From Posidonia oceanica (taxonomy: Eukaryota > Streptophyta > Magnoliopsida > Alismatales > Posidoniaceae), in the NCBI GenBank assembly GCA_037176725.1, contig JAZBRS010000011.1, forward strand, positions 4,898,001 through 4,962,000: DNA of 64,000 nt, given 5' to 3'. The position numbers were made by a program, and so were the translations under genes. Under the pieces are notes generated by a model. That model saw only the letters and a program-made list of their open reading frames with translations, made no database searches and was not told the DNA's origin. Below are positions 43,067-56,319 of the stretch, piece after piece; within the stretch, counting starts at the first letter, position 1, and every line of letters starts with the position of its first letter.

Positions 43067-46000
43067 CTACTGGTAGTACTTCTTGAGGTAGCATGAATTG
43101 ACCGACTCAGACTGCTCGACCTGGTCCATGTCCTCAAGGACTGCTGCACCGTCGGAGAAGATTTGCTTGATTAAGTAAGGGCCACGCTAGTTGGGTCGGA
43201 ATTTCCCTTAGCCGTCAAGGAGATGGATAGCTCGGAGGACCATATCCCCTGGATTGAAGCTTCTGGGCCTAACCTTCTTCAGGTATGCTGGCCGAGCGCT
43301 TCTGGTAGCATTGAGCATGATGTATGGCCTACAGCCTATGCTCATCAATCAGGTTCAGCTAGATACGGCGATCTTCGACCCATTCTGCTTCTTCCAGCTC
43401 AGCTTCTCGTAGGATCTGCAGTGAGGGGATCTCTACTTCGACAGGCAGCACTGCCTCCATGCTGTACACCAGAGAGTACGGAGTGGCTCCTGTTGAGGTC
43501 CGGACTAATGTCCTGTATGCCCAGAGCGCGTACGGAAGCTTATCATGCCAGTCCTTATGAGTCTCTGTCATCTTTTTCAAGATTTTGACAAGGTTCTTAT
43601 TGGCAAACTCTACCGCGCCGTTCATCTACGGCCGATAAGGTGAGGATCGGTGATGCTTGATGTTGAAGTTCTGCAGGTAGTCTTCAATCCTCTTGGCTAT
43701 GAAGTTTGTGCCGTTATCTGAGATGAGCGCATGTGGGACCCCATACCGGGCTATGATATTGTTTCTGATAAACTTTTCTGTTGCCACGGTAGTAACTGTC
43801 TTGTAGGAGGCTGCTTCCACCCACTTAGTAAAGTAGTCGATCGCCACCGGAATGTAGCGATGACCGTTGGAAGCTGGCGGGTGTACGGCACCAATGACAT
43901 CGATCCCCCAGGTGGAGAAAGGCCAAGGCAAAGACATGCTGTGCAATGTATGAAGTTCCCATGGATCTGGCAGCTATGGCACTTACGCACAAATTGGCAA
44001 TAGTCTGCCTCCATGGTTGACCAGAAGTAGCCTTGGAGCATAATCTTCTTGGTCAGCAACACACCATTCATGTGAGGACCGCAGGTCCCTGCATGGACTT
44101 GGAGCATCAGTGTGTCGGCCTCCTTTTTGTCTACGCAGCGTACGAGCATCTGGTTGTAAGATCTTCTGTACAGATGTCTTGCCCCTACCACGTACTTCGA
44201 CGCCAGATGCGCCAAAGTCTATCTGTCTGTGGCTGAGGTGCCAGGTCGGGGATTGCCAAATTCCAGGAAGACTTTAATGTCGTGGTACCATGGGAGCTCC
44301 TCTGCTAGATCTGCCTCCTCGATACTCATGCAGTGTGCGGGCTATTCCACACGAGAGACTGATACGTCCACTACACGGCCTTCGGGTATGGAGAGCCAAG
44401 ATGCTAAGATTGCCAGAGCATCTGCATAGGCGTTCTTGGCCCTATTCATGTAAGTGAAGCAGATGTCTTTAAATTCTCCTATCAGCTTCAGCAAGCATTC
44501 ATGATAGGGTACTAGCTTAGGGTCCTTGGTCTTCCAGTCGCCGTTAACCTAAGAGATGACCAGCATCGCATCTCCGTGCACATGCAGCTTGCGCACATCA
44601 TGCTCAAGTGCAACTTGTAGTCCCAGAAGCCAGGCTTCATACTCTGCCTCATTGTTGGTGCAAGGGAATATCATCTTCCTTGCAAAGGGGATTAGAACTC
44701 CCTATGGCGTTGATAGGACAGCGCCGATGCCTCTGCCCCTTCTATTAATTACGCCATCGAAGTACAGATGCCACTGTAATTCGTCTTCAGGATCCTTCTG
44801 CTCTGAATCCTCCATGGCGAACAGGATGTCTTCATCGAGGAACTGTGTCTGCAGAGGCTGGTATTCAAGTAAGGGGAAGTCGGCCAGATGATCTGCCATG
44901 GCTTGCCCCTTCATTAATTTCTGCATGACAAAAGTAATGTCATATTGAGATAATAACACCTGCCACTTAACACATCTACCTACCATAGCCGGCTTCTAAA
45001 AATGGAACTTGATGGGGTCATGTCAGCATAGGAGTTGGACCGGGTGCTCCATCATGTAATGCCTTAGCTTCTGCGCAGCCCAGACCAGAGACAAGCAGGT
45101 CTTCTCTATGGTGCTATACCTGGCTTCACAATCAGTGAACTTCTTGCTCAGGTAGTAGATGGCACGCTCCTTTCTACCGGTTTCATCATGTTGGCCCAAG
45201 ACGGCGCTCATGGAATGCTGCATGGTAGAAAGATAGAGAATCAATGGTCTTCCTGGCACGGGAGAGACCAGGACAGGAGGCTTGATCAGGAGCTGCTTGA
45301 TCTTGTCAAATGCAGCTTGGCACTCCTCGCTCTAGTTGATCTATGCATTCTTCTTCAGGAGCTTGAAAATCGGTTCGCAAATGGGCATGAGCTACGCGAT
45401 GAACCGACTAATGTATTGCAGACGCCCCAGCAGGCCTCTGACTTCTTTCTCAGTCCTAGGGGGTGGCATGTCCACGATGGCTTTAGCCTTGCTCGGGTCC
45501 ACTTCAATCCCTCTCTGGCTGACAATGTAGCCCAGTAGCTTGCCGGATGATACCCCGAATACACATTTACTGGGGTTGAGGCGAAGCTTGTACTTCCTCA
45601 GGCGATGATAGAGCTTCTTGAGGCAGATAAGGTGATCCTCAGGCTCTCTAGACTTAGCAATAATGTCGTCCACGTAGACCTCAACTTCTTGGTGCATGAG
45701 GTCGTGGAATAATGCTGTCATCGCCCTATGATATGTTGTTCCGGCGTTCTTGAGCCCAAATGGCATGACCTAATAGCAGAAGACTCCCCAGGGGGTGATA
45801 AATGAGGTCTTTTCCATGTCTTCGTCCGCCATTCTGATCTGATTGTAGCCGGAGAAGCCGTCCATGAAGGAGAGCATCTTGTGCCCGACAATGTTGTCCA
45901 CCAGGACATCGATGTGCGGTAGGGGAAAGTCATCCTTAGGACTGGCTTTGTTCAAATCCCTATAATCAATGCACATACGGACCCGTCCATCCTTCTTGGG

Positions 46001-49000
46001 CACAGGCACAACATTTGCGAGCCATTCTGGATAGGGGACGACCTTGAGAAAACCAACACTGTGCTGCTTCATGATTTCCTCCTTGATTTTGAGCAGCCAC
46101 TGTGGTCGCCACTTCTAGAGCTTCTGCTTTACTGGCTTCGCATCTTGGTCTAGATGCAAGTTGTGCACCACGATCTCGACATCAAGGCCAACCATGTCTT
46201 CATAGCTCCAGGCGAAAACGTCTGCATATTCCATAAGGAATGCAACAAACTCTGCTCTGGCCTGGGGCGGTAGTAAGGCACTAATGCGGACCTCTCTGAC
46301 ATCTTCAGCTGTGCCAACATTGATAACCTCCGTCTCTTCCTCGACATGGAGGTTGGGCCCTTCAGGGTCGTCATCATAAGGCTGGAACTCAGGTGATGGT
46401 TCATCATTCTCATCTACGCCCGTATCTCCCTCCTCCTCATATGCAATGAGTTCCGAGTGGATCTCCTTCTCAAATGTAGGGTTTGTAGTGTCGAAGGAGT
46501 GGACATGTTCCGCCTCTTGATCCTGATGACGCCTCAGAATGGTAACGCTCACCCGAGTATTTCTATGGGCTCGGTGGGTGACGTCTGCTTCAGGGGGCCC
46601 TGGTCCCGCTAACTGATCTGGCTGCTCTGTCTGTTCTGACTGCTCTAGCACCACTGTCACTACTAGAACTATCTGGAATGCTGGAACTGCTCTGTCTGCT
46701 ACTGCTGCTGTCTGTACTGTCTCATCCTCCACGTTCTCAGATGTACTCGCAGGGAGTGCCGGAGATGGACAACTGTTCTCTAGGCGACGAATCTATGTAC
46801 TGTCGCCAAATGCGTCGCTTGTGCACGGCATGCGCCGCACGAACCACCTAGACCCCCCTTCTAGCTGCGAAGTGATCAACTCGTCCAGTCTAGTGGATGC
46901 TGCCTCCGGCTCTTCTTCCAAGACCATGATGGAGGAATGGTCTTGTGGTAGGGAGGGATCTGTGGCCACAGCTTTTCCTTTCCTCAGCGTGTGCTGCTCG
47001 GCGGCGTCTTCAGCGAACACCACGAGTTGTTCCTAGAACAGCAATTCCAAGTCTTCAAGCCTATTAGCCACCTGAGCTTCTGCAGTCACACCTTCCTCGT
47101 CCTCAGATGGCGTGTCAACGTAATAGGCGCAAGCGGCCCCCTCAGAGTCCTACCCGGCGATTCCTCTGCCTATAGGGTCTGCTCTGGCTTCCAGGCATAT
47201 CACCGGCTAGGGTGTCTGCTCTGTAACTAGCTGGTTGGCTGGCTGACCTCCGGGCACGGCTCGTTGCGGCATTGGGGAGATCAGAGATGTGAATAGGCTG
47301 GTTAGGGATGCCACTAATAGCAGCACTGATAGGGACAGTGCTGTGGCTAGAGGGGAGGTAAAGGCACTCTTCTGAAGGGTCAAATGCTGGATAGTTAGTC
47401 CGAGGGATGAAGCACCGGCACCCATGTGTGATGGTGGTTGTTTTTCTGTAGTAGCGGTGGGGGTCTTCCACAATGTTAGATCTGTTGAAGCTGGCAGTGG
47501 TATGGCTGATGGTGCCACCTGCTTTGCTTGTGGAGCTACTGATGAGGCAGGCTGAGTCACGCCGTCGCCTGAATCGACTGATTGCACCCCTAGAAAAGGT
47601 AACTTCAGTGCCGATGCGGCTGCAGCCACGAGTGGACAAGTGGCTGGTGCCTGTAGAGGTGCTCCTGATTCTGGAGCCATTGAAATGGCTGTCATAGGCA
47701 CTGATGAAGCTGTAGAAGAAGAAATTGTCATCTCTGACACAGACTTTGCTGAATCCGCCACTGTATCAGGATAAGGGAGGGCCAGGCAGACTGATCAGGA
47801 GATAGCAGGGCTGATCTAGGCTTCTTCCTTGGACTGTGCAGGGACAACCGTGCTAGCTGCTCTTCATCAGAATAATAATCATCTATGCAGACCCACTCCT
47901 CTGTCGACAGTGGGGGGCTCTGGCATGGTGCTGGCTGGGCTGTTGCTGGGCACGTGTTCGGGTCGAGAATACATGCATTGACGAAGTTAGTAAGGTCCCG
48001 AGGGATCATGAGCTTCCACTTCCCTAAATGCAGGCACTCACCATCGCAGGGTTGCCATTCATATCCCAATCTTTGGAACTTTTCGCGCTCCTTAGCTGCA
48101 ACTGGCTCGACGATCCCTTGGCCGTGATGCCCAAGTGGCATTCCCTTCTCATAGCCCCACCTGCGGCAAATGTTTTCGACCATCCTGGATGGGATAAATG
48201 AACGGCCAGAGAGTTGGCATGTTCAAGAAGAGGAATAAAGTTAACCGGCTCAAACCAGTTAACACGGTACAAAGTATCTGATGGCTTAGGATCAAATTGG
48301 ACAGTTGGCCGGGATACAGAAGAGACCACCTCGACTGGTTCCTTGTCAAAGTTTTCCGCCATGACGACGATAACATCGTCGTCGTAGCGAAACTTGATCA
48401 TACGGTGGAGGGTCGAGGGGATCACCTGATGCTTGTGCAGCCAACGGTGCCCAAGCAGAAGATAAAAAGAAGGCTCCAAGTCGACGATATAGAACTCGAC
48501 ATCAAATTCGACCGGGCCAATGGTAAGAGGACTAACCAGGATCCCCAGAGAATCATGGTGCGTATTGTCAAAAGAGGTCATTCCCTTCACGGCTGGCGTG
48601 ATATCCTCGGCTTTGAATCCGAGCTTCAATGCTATGCTCAGGGGACAGACGTTAAGGCCTGATCCATTATCGACCAGCGAGAGGGGAATGCGGAACCTTT
48701 TGAATTGCACCGTGATGAACAGGGGCTGATTATGGTTAGTCCCCACTGAAGGCAGTTCATCGCTCGAGAAAGAGATGACCTACGGCTCCGCGATCATACC
48801 TACCATATTTTCCAGAGTTGAAGGCTCGATGGTTTGGGACACATGAGCGGCCTGGAACACTCGGAGAAAAGCTTCTCAGTGTTCGCGGGAAGAATGGATT
48901 AGGTCCAGATGGATATGTCAACCTTGACTTTTTTCAGTTGGGCCGTTATGTCATTTGGAAGCTGGTCTTTTTTGGTGGTGGGGATAGTGGTTCCGGTGGT

Positions 49001-49192
49001 AGCTTCTGTAGAGGTGGGGCCAGGGGATTGGTTTACTAGAGGTTGGCTCACAGGTGGGGATGGGCCTGCTAGTGGTTGGTTCACAAGCGGAGTAGGTTCA
49101 GGGGGGTTAGGCCTGGCTATTAGGGCTGTAGGTCTGGTAGCTGGGGCGGCGGGTCTACACACCCTCCCCGACCGCGTGACATCCGCACACAT
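43067..49192 (-). pseudogene. pol: pro-pol of element C, decayed
   Basis: The order matches A: protease (48024-48746 frame; VDNGSG, LLGHRWL), G-patch-like motif (about 48040-48183, WGYEKGMPLGHHGQGI), Ser/Ala-rich linker (46733-47727), pre-RT acidic and DVFAWSYEDM block (46115-46732), RT with YVDD (45665-45676), RNase H 1, aRNase H with FDG, NNEAEYEA and an intact YADALA, integrase with HAGTCGPHMNG, WGIDV, SDNGTNF and AVEFANK, and the C-terminal KKYYQ end at 43067. Breaks include TAG for Gln (in YRP*MNG near 43626), TAG for Trp near 45335 and in RGPY/F near 43185, and several others, mostly C-to-T or G-to-A. The key RT and aRNase H residues survive, but the frame does not. Confidence 0.88.
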
Positions 49193-49194
49193 TT

Positions 49195-51826
49195 CTACGG
49201 TGTAGTCATAATGAACGCGATGGGTATCCTTGGATAGGTTAATAACCAGGGGAACACGAGCTGCGAGCTTGAGAGGGGTTGCCGAGGTATTTGCTGGTTG
49301 GCGAGCAAGTAAAGGTTGTTGCTGGGGAGGCTGTGCTGGCTCTCGCTGGGGTCAGGCCTGCAGGCAGATGGGGGTTGAGCCTCTGGTTGTATGGCGGGTC
49401 TCGCGGTAACACGCTCCAGCTTGGCGTCCAGTCGGATCATGTGAATCCCCGACTAGGAGCTGGCAAGCGTCGTAAGATAGAGAGAAGAAGAAACAGGCAC
49501 AAAAAGATCTTGAATCAGATCAGAAGGGTCCACCACAGACGTAGCGGGCCCAGAGGGAAAGAGAGAGTGCACACCTGAAGTCCCCACACCTCCCAGGCCA
49601 GAATGCTCAGGCAGGGGCTGGTGGATGATGCTTGGATTAGGGGAAGCTGTTCCTAATGCAGAGGGTGATGTTGGTGGAGGGGTGGAAGGAAATGCTACCT
49701 CCCGAGTGTTGATACTGATGACCTTTCGGTCAATCAGGTCCTACACTACTCCCCACAGAGTGAAGGAATTATTCGTCGAGTGCCCGACTACTCGATGAAA
49801 ATCGTAGAAGTGATCCGTCCTATACCACCTCGGAAGAGGGTTCGGTGGTGGGTGGATTTCGGGGAGTGTGAGGAGTGACGCAACCTTGGGGAGGACGGCG
49901 CTCAACGGCTCCACTAGCTGAGTGTAGTGGCGCTAAGGGTGGGGCCGTCTCTGCCCTTGGTGTTGTCCTTGCCGAACCGGTGGGGCTGAGTAGACCGGTC
50001 GGGCGGTGGTAGTGATCTGTGGTGTGTGAGGTGCACTAGGTGTGGGTGCATACACTACCTGATTCGGGCCGGGCGAAGCTACCAGGTGGACAGGAGCGGC
50101 AAGAGAGTCGACGTAAGTAACTGTGGGCCGCGAGGGATCACTCCTCCTAGGGTTGTTGTTGTTGCTGCCACCGTTGTTGTTGGTGTTGCTGCTGCTGCCG
50201 CCGCTGCTGGGGGAGGTGGCTAGCTTGGCGAAGACAGAGAGCGCTGGAAAATTGCCGCTCCGAAGGGTGCTCTCCACACGTGTGCCGACCCGAATCAAAG
50301 ATGCAAAACTAGTGACAACCTGGATGGCAAGCAGAGCCCCAGTGGATGGTTGCGCGCCTCGAATGATAATCTCGATAGATTCCTCATCAGAGAGTCTATC
50401 GCGAACTTGTGCAGCATTGGCGTGCCAACGGCCGACGTACTCCCCAAACGGCTCGTTGTTTCTCTGCTTGAGAGCGACGAGGTCCTCACACTTAGGGACC
50501 AAGTCAAGATTGAAGGAGTACTGTTCCAAGAACGCCCTGCCTAGGTCGTTCCCAGTCTTGATGGTGGCCATATCAAGTGATGTGAACCACTTAAGGGCCA
50601 GCCAGTAAGACTCTTTTGAAACAGGTGGATCAACAACCTGTCATCAGCCTGAAGCTGAGCCAAGTCTCTGCAATACGCCTTCAAATGGGCGATGAGGTAG
50701 CCCCTACCATTGTATTTGTCAAATGCCGGGATTTTGAATTTCGGTGGGAGTACCGCCTCTAGAAAGCAACAGAGGTCTCAGAACTGGTAGGAGTGGAAGT
50801 CTATGCCCGGCACTTGCCGAAGTGCTTTCTCCAGAATGGCGAACCTGTCGTCGTTGGATTCTGGAGTTGCTGCCAAAGGAGATGGGACAGCAGGGGCAGG
50901 GACTACATACGCCGTATGGGTTGCACCGAGGTGCTCCTCTGAATCCACCATCGCATCGCCTAGTGATGCAATGGGATGGCCGACCTATCCATGCAGATGT
51001 GCAGTGGGTGCTGTGGGTGGTGCAAAGTATGCAGGAGGGGGAAATTGCTGATGCACAGGATGGGGGTATGCAGGATGCTGTGTAGTGAATTGTGGAGATT
51101 GTGGGAGCAACAGCTGCTACAGTGGCACGGTGCCAGGCAGCGAGCCAGAGAAGTGCTATGCTCAAACCAGCCCGAGGGGCTGGCCACCAGGTGGTGGAGG
51201 TGCATGCTGTGCGGTGAATGAAGTGTGTACAGAGGGGGGAGGCTGCGCCCCTATCACCGGAGCAGAGAGCAGCTGGGGTGATGGTCGGGGCGGTAGAGCA
51301 GCAGGGAATGCTTGGAGAGCAGGAATAGGATGTGAAGGGACCTCAGGTGCAGAAGGAGCTGCAGGAGGGCGGGCAGACAGAGCCATGCCCTAAAAGATCT
51401 AGGCAAGCTCCGCCAAGTGCTGGTACCACTCTTCAGGGGTCCCGTCAGTGGGAATGCTGAATTGCAGTGCCGGCGAGGGACCAGATGCAAGGGAGAGGAC
51501 TCAGACTGTCCAGGAGGATAGGATCCTAAGGCGGAAGTTGCCGCAGCAGGGTGGGCGTCAGAAGTGACAATACCTAGGGAAGGAGGGGTCAGAGGCGCCT
51601 CCGGAGCGCGAGCATAGGTCACCTAGATGGGATTGGTGACCGGGTCTGGACTAGTGTGAGTCTGCTAATGCACCACGGGATGCTGGGGTGCCCTAGGCGA
51701 TAGAGGGGGAAACCCTGGTGTCACTGGGGGCACAGGAGGAATGGAAACGAGAGTCGGAGGGGCCGAAGCAGAAGTCCCCTTCGGAGCAATAGGAGTGAGC
51801 AGGGGCTCAAGAGTGCGTTGGGCCAT
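49195..51826 (-). pseudogene. gag: gag of element C, decayed
   Basis: Starts at MAQ (51826). A Pro-rich N-terminus is followed by GMALS (ATG at 51386) after two in-frame TAGs, then the Gag core (50580-50300, including IKTGNDLGRAFLEQYSFNLD, EPFGEYVGRWHA and EESIEI) and an Asn/Ser-rich linker with GSSSNTNNNGGSNNNN. A 1-nt lesion lies near 50595 in the LTG/ALKWF segment. The zinc knuckle (about 49760-49810) has lost both cysteines (FYDFHRVVGHSTNNSF, where A has FCNFH...DNC), so RNA binding through this finger would be lost. Several stops and shifts separate the parts. Confidence 0.85.
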
Positions 51827-52007
51827 GGCTGACCGAGAGCAGGTAAGAACAGGGTTGCGACGGAAAGGTGAAGAAGGACACCTAGGAGGAGCTATATTCG
51901 CGAAGGCGAATAGCTCAAGAAAGGGAGGGTCGAAAACTGGTGACGCAACAGAGGCGTCAGTGAAGCAAAGCACTCAAGCCCTGATAAGGGAACTCGCTCA
52001 CTGATCT

Positions 52008-52045
52008 CTATTGCAGATAAAGCAAACAGGTGTTAGAACCTAAAA
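52008..52045 (-). promoter_or_regulatory. Candidate 3' splice acceptor upstream of C gag
   Basis: Reverse strand: TTCTAACACC, a pyrimidine-rich run and CAATAG, with the AG at 52008-52009, preceded by a T-run ending CTTTTAG. It has the same position and layout as A's candidate at 6098-6132. Confidence 0.45.
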
Positions 52046-52990
52046 GAAAAAAAAATGCAAATGTTTAGTTTGTGGTTGGAATGCAATCATGCAGATGGTA
52101 TGCTATCTAGCATGCTCTCTCTCACCAATCTAGTGTGTCCTAGTAAGTTGTCTACTTCGGACTCACAAGTGTGCAGGTCACCGACTCGGTCAGAAAGTAA
52201 GGCTCCCGTCTAGACCCTGGCCCAGAGCTCAGGTATGACGGATGGTGCAGTAGTGGCCTTGACCCTACCTAAGCATGGGTTGTACCCGCTAGTAACACTG
52301 ACGCGACCCCTGACAAGGGGGGACAGACCGATCGACTCGCTTTGTGCCAAAGCAGCAGAACAAGAGACCGGGACTAGCCTTCTTGAACTAATAGGTAGAC
52401 TCAGGGATGAGAAGATGCATGCCCTATATGATGCTTCATGCAAAATGATTAAAGTTTTTTAATCTTGCGTGTTTTATAAACCCAGGGGGTGAAGGTGTGT
52501 TGAGGTCTCTAGTAGATCCTAGATTTGACTTTTACTTGCTGTTTTTATTTGCCAAGGGGAGAGGACAACCAGCCTCTACTTGTCCTTAAGCCTAGAGCAA
52601 AAACGGGGAAGAAAACACCCAAACATGGCAGGCAATCAACACGCATCACAGCAAAAGGCATGGGCATGGTATGTGCAAGTGTATGTGGACATGATAGTGG
52701 AAAGAAACACTTAGCATGTCAAAAGGCATAGTATGCAGGGCATGTGCGTGTGCAGTGGCATAGCATGGGTGTAAAACAAAGCAATTACCACTCAAAAGGC
52801 ATGCATTATTGTGCCAAACAAGTATTTAGGCATGCATTATGCGAGAAAATAAAGCAGCACAGGCAAACATGGCATAAAGTGAGTAAATAAACAGGCAAGC
52901 AGGTAAGCAAGCAAGGCATGCGAAAGCATAAGGCAAGCAAAAGTGCAAAAAGCTGGCGGCGAGAAAGCCAAAACGAAAGCTGGAGTCTTG
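52046..52990 (-). other. Non-coding leader of C
   Basis: 52200-52445 aligns with A's leader (5690-5940) at nucleotide level. The rest is GCATG-rich low-complexity DNA. No gene is supported. Confidence 0.6.
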
Positions 52991-53010
52991 CATCCCCAGC
53001 GGAGTCACCA
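52991..53010 (-). promoter_or_regulatory. Primer binding site of C (tRNA-Arg type)
   Basis: Reverse strand TGGTGACTCCGCTGGGGATG, one base after the LTR end. It differs from the expected tRNA-Arg complement at two positions. Confidence 0.9.
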
Positions 53011-53011
53011 C

Positions 53012-56000
53012 TATAGCGATTTCGTGAGTTTCGCGATCATCCGTGGACGCTGCCAGAGCTCACGTGCACTGATCGAAAATCAGGTTCACTATTAGCAAGT
53101 GATCCGAGGAGGAAACTCGACTCAAAACACCGAAAACAGAGTCGAAAAGCCAAAGGGAAAAAGAAAGAGAAGGAAAAAGGGAGTCGCCACCTAGTCTATT
53201 ATAGGGAAGACGAGGAAAAAAGGAAAAGCATAGAAAACAAGCAAATAGTTGCAATGCTATGCAAAAATGGATGACTCGTGCCAAAGACAAGGGCAAAATG
53301 GTCACTACGGGCCAGAGAAAGGGTAAGGACTCTGATTAAGCGTGGGGAAGGTGTTAGGCACCCCCGACATGCCTGAGAAGTTGGTCTTTCTAGGCTAACT
53401 CGCTCGCATATGCCGGAAAATGCATGCTTTGAATGCCTAAGAGCCATGAATGCCATGTATGGAAATTAAACGTGCTGTCTATGCGCTCAGCAGCGGTGCC
53501 AGGGTTCCAAACCGGGCGAACCCCGGTTTGTAAGAGCTCCCGGTAGTAAGCAACACTGCCCTAAATGCGAATGCAGGCGATAAAACAAAACGGCGAGGAA
53601 AACAATGCAATGGAAGCGACACGCAAGGGATAAAGCAAAGCGGGTGCGAGGCTAAAACCACGAGAAAGCGTGCAAGGCAAGGCGCAAAACCAAACAGGGT
53701 CCCGACAGCATGCATGGGTGTTGTAGGCATGTACCGGGACCAATGAAATGCAAGGGGCGGTGAACAAAACAGATTCGGTGCTTAAAATGGAGGTGTAGCT
53801 TACTGTAAGTGTTGGACGCGACTAACAACAGCGTCCAATGTTGGACGCTAGGATAGCTAGCATCCTACACAGGCAGAAGCCAAAATGTAGAAAACATGCA
53901 TTGCAAACTTGGAAAATATGGATTTAAAGCAATGAAAAAACCCAAGAGCAGATAGAGCATGCTGGGAGACCAAAACACAAGGCCCAGAAACCAGAAGCCA
54001 GATCGAAACAATTTTCAAACAAGCAGAGGGTGTTGGACACTCAGAATGACAGTGTCCATTGTTGGACGCTGAGATCTGGGCATCCAACAACCAAGCCATG
54101 CTTTTTTGAGAAAAAATGCATGCATGCAGGCTATATGAATGCGATGTAAATGCTGCATGAGAGTGCATGACATGTATAACATGCATGGCAGTCAAGATAA
54201 ACAACCAGAATAAGATTTAATAGCAAGATGCAAGCATGAATGATTTTAAGCTACTGCAGGGTGTTGGACGCTAGAACAGACGGCATCGAACACTCTAGAA
54301 CAGGCAGAAGGCAAGATGGCATGCAAACTAGCAAGGAAACATCATGGCATGGATTCAAATTGCTGTAAACAGACATAGGCATGGCATGCAAGCATGGATC
54401 AAACGAACATAAGAGATTAGAGCATCATGCAAGCAATTAAATGGAAGTTACTAAGTAGAAACGTAGGATGCTGGAAACATCAGCGTCCAACATAGGACGC
54501 TGAATGCTCCAACGTCCAACATATGGAGGATGCAAACCTACCTGCAAAGAGGGAGCTTAGCTCTAAACCCCACTTAAACATGCATGCAAGCTACTGAGGA
54601 CATGCCAGATCAAGAAAAAACATTCAAACCAAGCATATAACCCATGAGAAGCAAGTAAGAAAGAGTATGCAAAGGAATAAAGGGGTAAAAACCCCCAAAA
54701 AAAAGCATACAACTTGAGAGGAGACTAGCAAGCTTAAACATGGTTGCCATAGGGGCCAGGCATCACAAAACATGCATGGATCATGTATATAACTCAAAAA
54801 TAAGCAACATGCAAGCGTGGCAGCAAATGTAAGCAAACAAGGGAGTAGGACGCTTGGTTAACCAGCGTCCAACGTTGGACACGACTCACTCCAGCGTCCA
54901 AAGCAGGCAGATAGCAGATTAACATGAGGCATGCAATATTGATCCAAAACAGGATCAAAACAGGATATTAAGCATGCAAAGGCATCAAGGAACATGTAAG
55001 GAAGCATATACCACAAGCTCATGAAGATGCAAACAAAGCATGGCAAGCATGAAGGCAAAATCAGAGCAAAAGAAAACAGTGACAGCTGGGTGTTGGACGC
55101 TGCACTATTGCGCGTCCAATGTTGGACGCACCAGGCTGGGCGTCCAACAAGTCGAGAACTCCTCGGCCAAAATCGATGCTCAGATCGGTGCAAAAAGGGA
55201 AGCTAAGGATCTAGGAAGCATGAGCATGCAAAGAGGAACATGAGCATGTGCTCAACGCTAAAAATGGGCAGGTGGTTAGCTCCACCCACCTCCTCCTCCT
55301 TGTGGCCGGCGGCAGGAGCTAATCCGGCCAGCCAAGGAGGCATGCGTGCCAACTAACTATCCTAACATGCTCGTGTGTGCATGGGCTAGCTACTGGTATC
55401 GAGTGCCTACCTTAGTGCGGCCTGAAGTGCCTGTTCCACTCGCGGCCGGTCGACACAGAAGCTTGCGGCAGGCGAACTCCGGTGAGCTTGCTCGGCATGT
55501 AGGCGGCACGGGAGAGGGAGCCGGAGGTCTGGGAGTGGAGGTGGGAGTTCACTCTTGGTCGCTCGAGCTCTCAATTCTCTCTGGAATGGGTGTGGTGTTC
55601 TCTAGAAGAGGGAGAAGGTGGCTGTTTTGTTGGGTTCATGGGTTCGTTTTCAACGGTGGCAGAGACTTTGGCGGGCAATGGCAGGCATGGCAGGGTGTGG
55701 CGAGAGTGGGGAGTCCACAAGGGATGTCAGGGAGTTAGTGTGGAAGGTTCGGATGGTCACTAAAGTCGTTGTGGTGGCAGAGATGGGTTGGCAAAGGCAG
55801 TGACCACGAAGGTGAGCGGGAAACGGGCTGGGGCGGAAAAGAGGCGGTGGCAGGCTGTCACTTGGCCTTGGCAGCTAGTGGATGGCTTGGAGTGATGAGG
55901 AGATTGCTAGTAAGTGGTGTACGGGCGGCAGAGTGGATGGGAGGTGAGCCAGAGGTGGTGGAGCAGCCACTGCACCTCCTGGGTCGTTGGACGCTAGTGC

Positions 56001-56314
56001 AGAGCGCGTCCAATGTTGGAGGCTAGCATAGAGCGTGTCCAACGTTGGACGCTGCCCGTGCCAACGTTCAACATGCCTAGGAGGCCAAAGGCTGAAATGG
56101 GCTTGGGCCTTAGTTTTAAAAGGTTTTAAAAAGGCGTAAAAGGCTTGGGTGATGGTTTTGGAGCTTAGGTGGGGTTTTAGGGTTGGTTTAGGAATGGGAT
56201 TTGGTTTTTAGGTCAAAATGGGTTAATTTGGAAAAGAGAGAGCCATCCCAAAGTCCGAGCAAGCTTTCCAGAGAGGTCGACCATCTTTCAGGCAGTCAAA
56301 ATGGGGTGTCAACA
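53012..56314 (-). repeat. 5' LTR of element C (3303 bp)
   Basis: Copy of 28057-31405. The last bases in element orientation are GCTATA rather than GCTACA. It lacks about 41 bp present in the other copy at 29340-29382, with breakpoints in GTCCAAC-type repeats. It carries the same seven palindrome clusters (about 53808-53850, 54029-54090, 54262-54300, 54465-54525, 54846-54902, 55089-55148, 55984-56075). Confidence 0.95.
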
Positions 56315-56319
56315 CCCTC
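56315..56319. repeat. Right target-site duplication of C (CCCTC)
   Basis: Perfect match to 28052-28056. Confidence 0.95.

Larger units (their letters stand above)
28057..56314 (-). mobile_element. Element C: complete Tat/Ogre-type LTR retrotransposon, reverse strand, inserted in B
   Basis: 28.26 kb including a later solo LTR (E). Two ~3.3-kb LTRs, PBS 52991-53010, gag 49195-51826, pro-pol 43067-49192, additional ORF 34254-35455, repeat/hairpin region about 31790-33850 and PPT 31406-31419, all in reverse orientation. A perfect 5-bp target duplication (CCCTC) flanks it. The LTRs are shorter than and largely unlike those of A and E in their middle, but share ends and the conserved 3' block. Coding regions are broken by many nonsense changes and shifts, so it is non-autonomous now. 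Confidence 0.95.
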
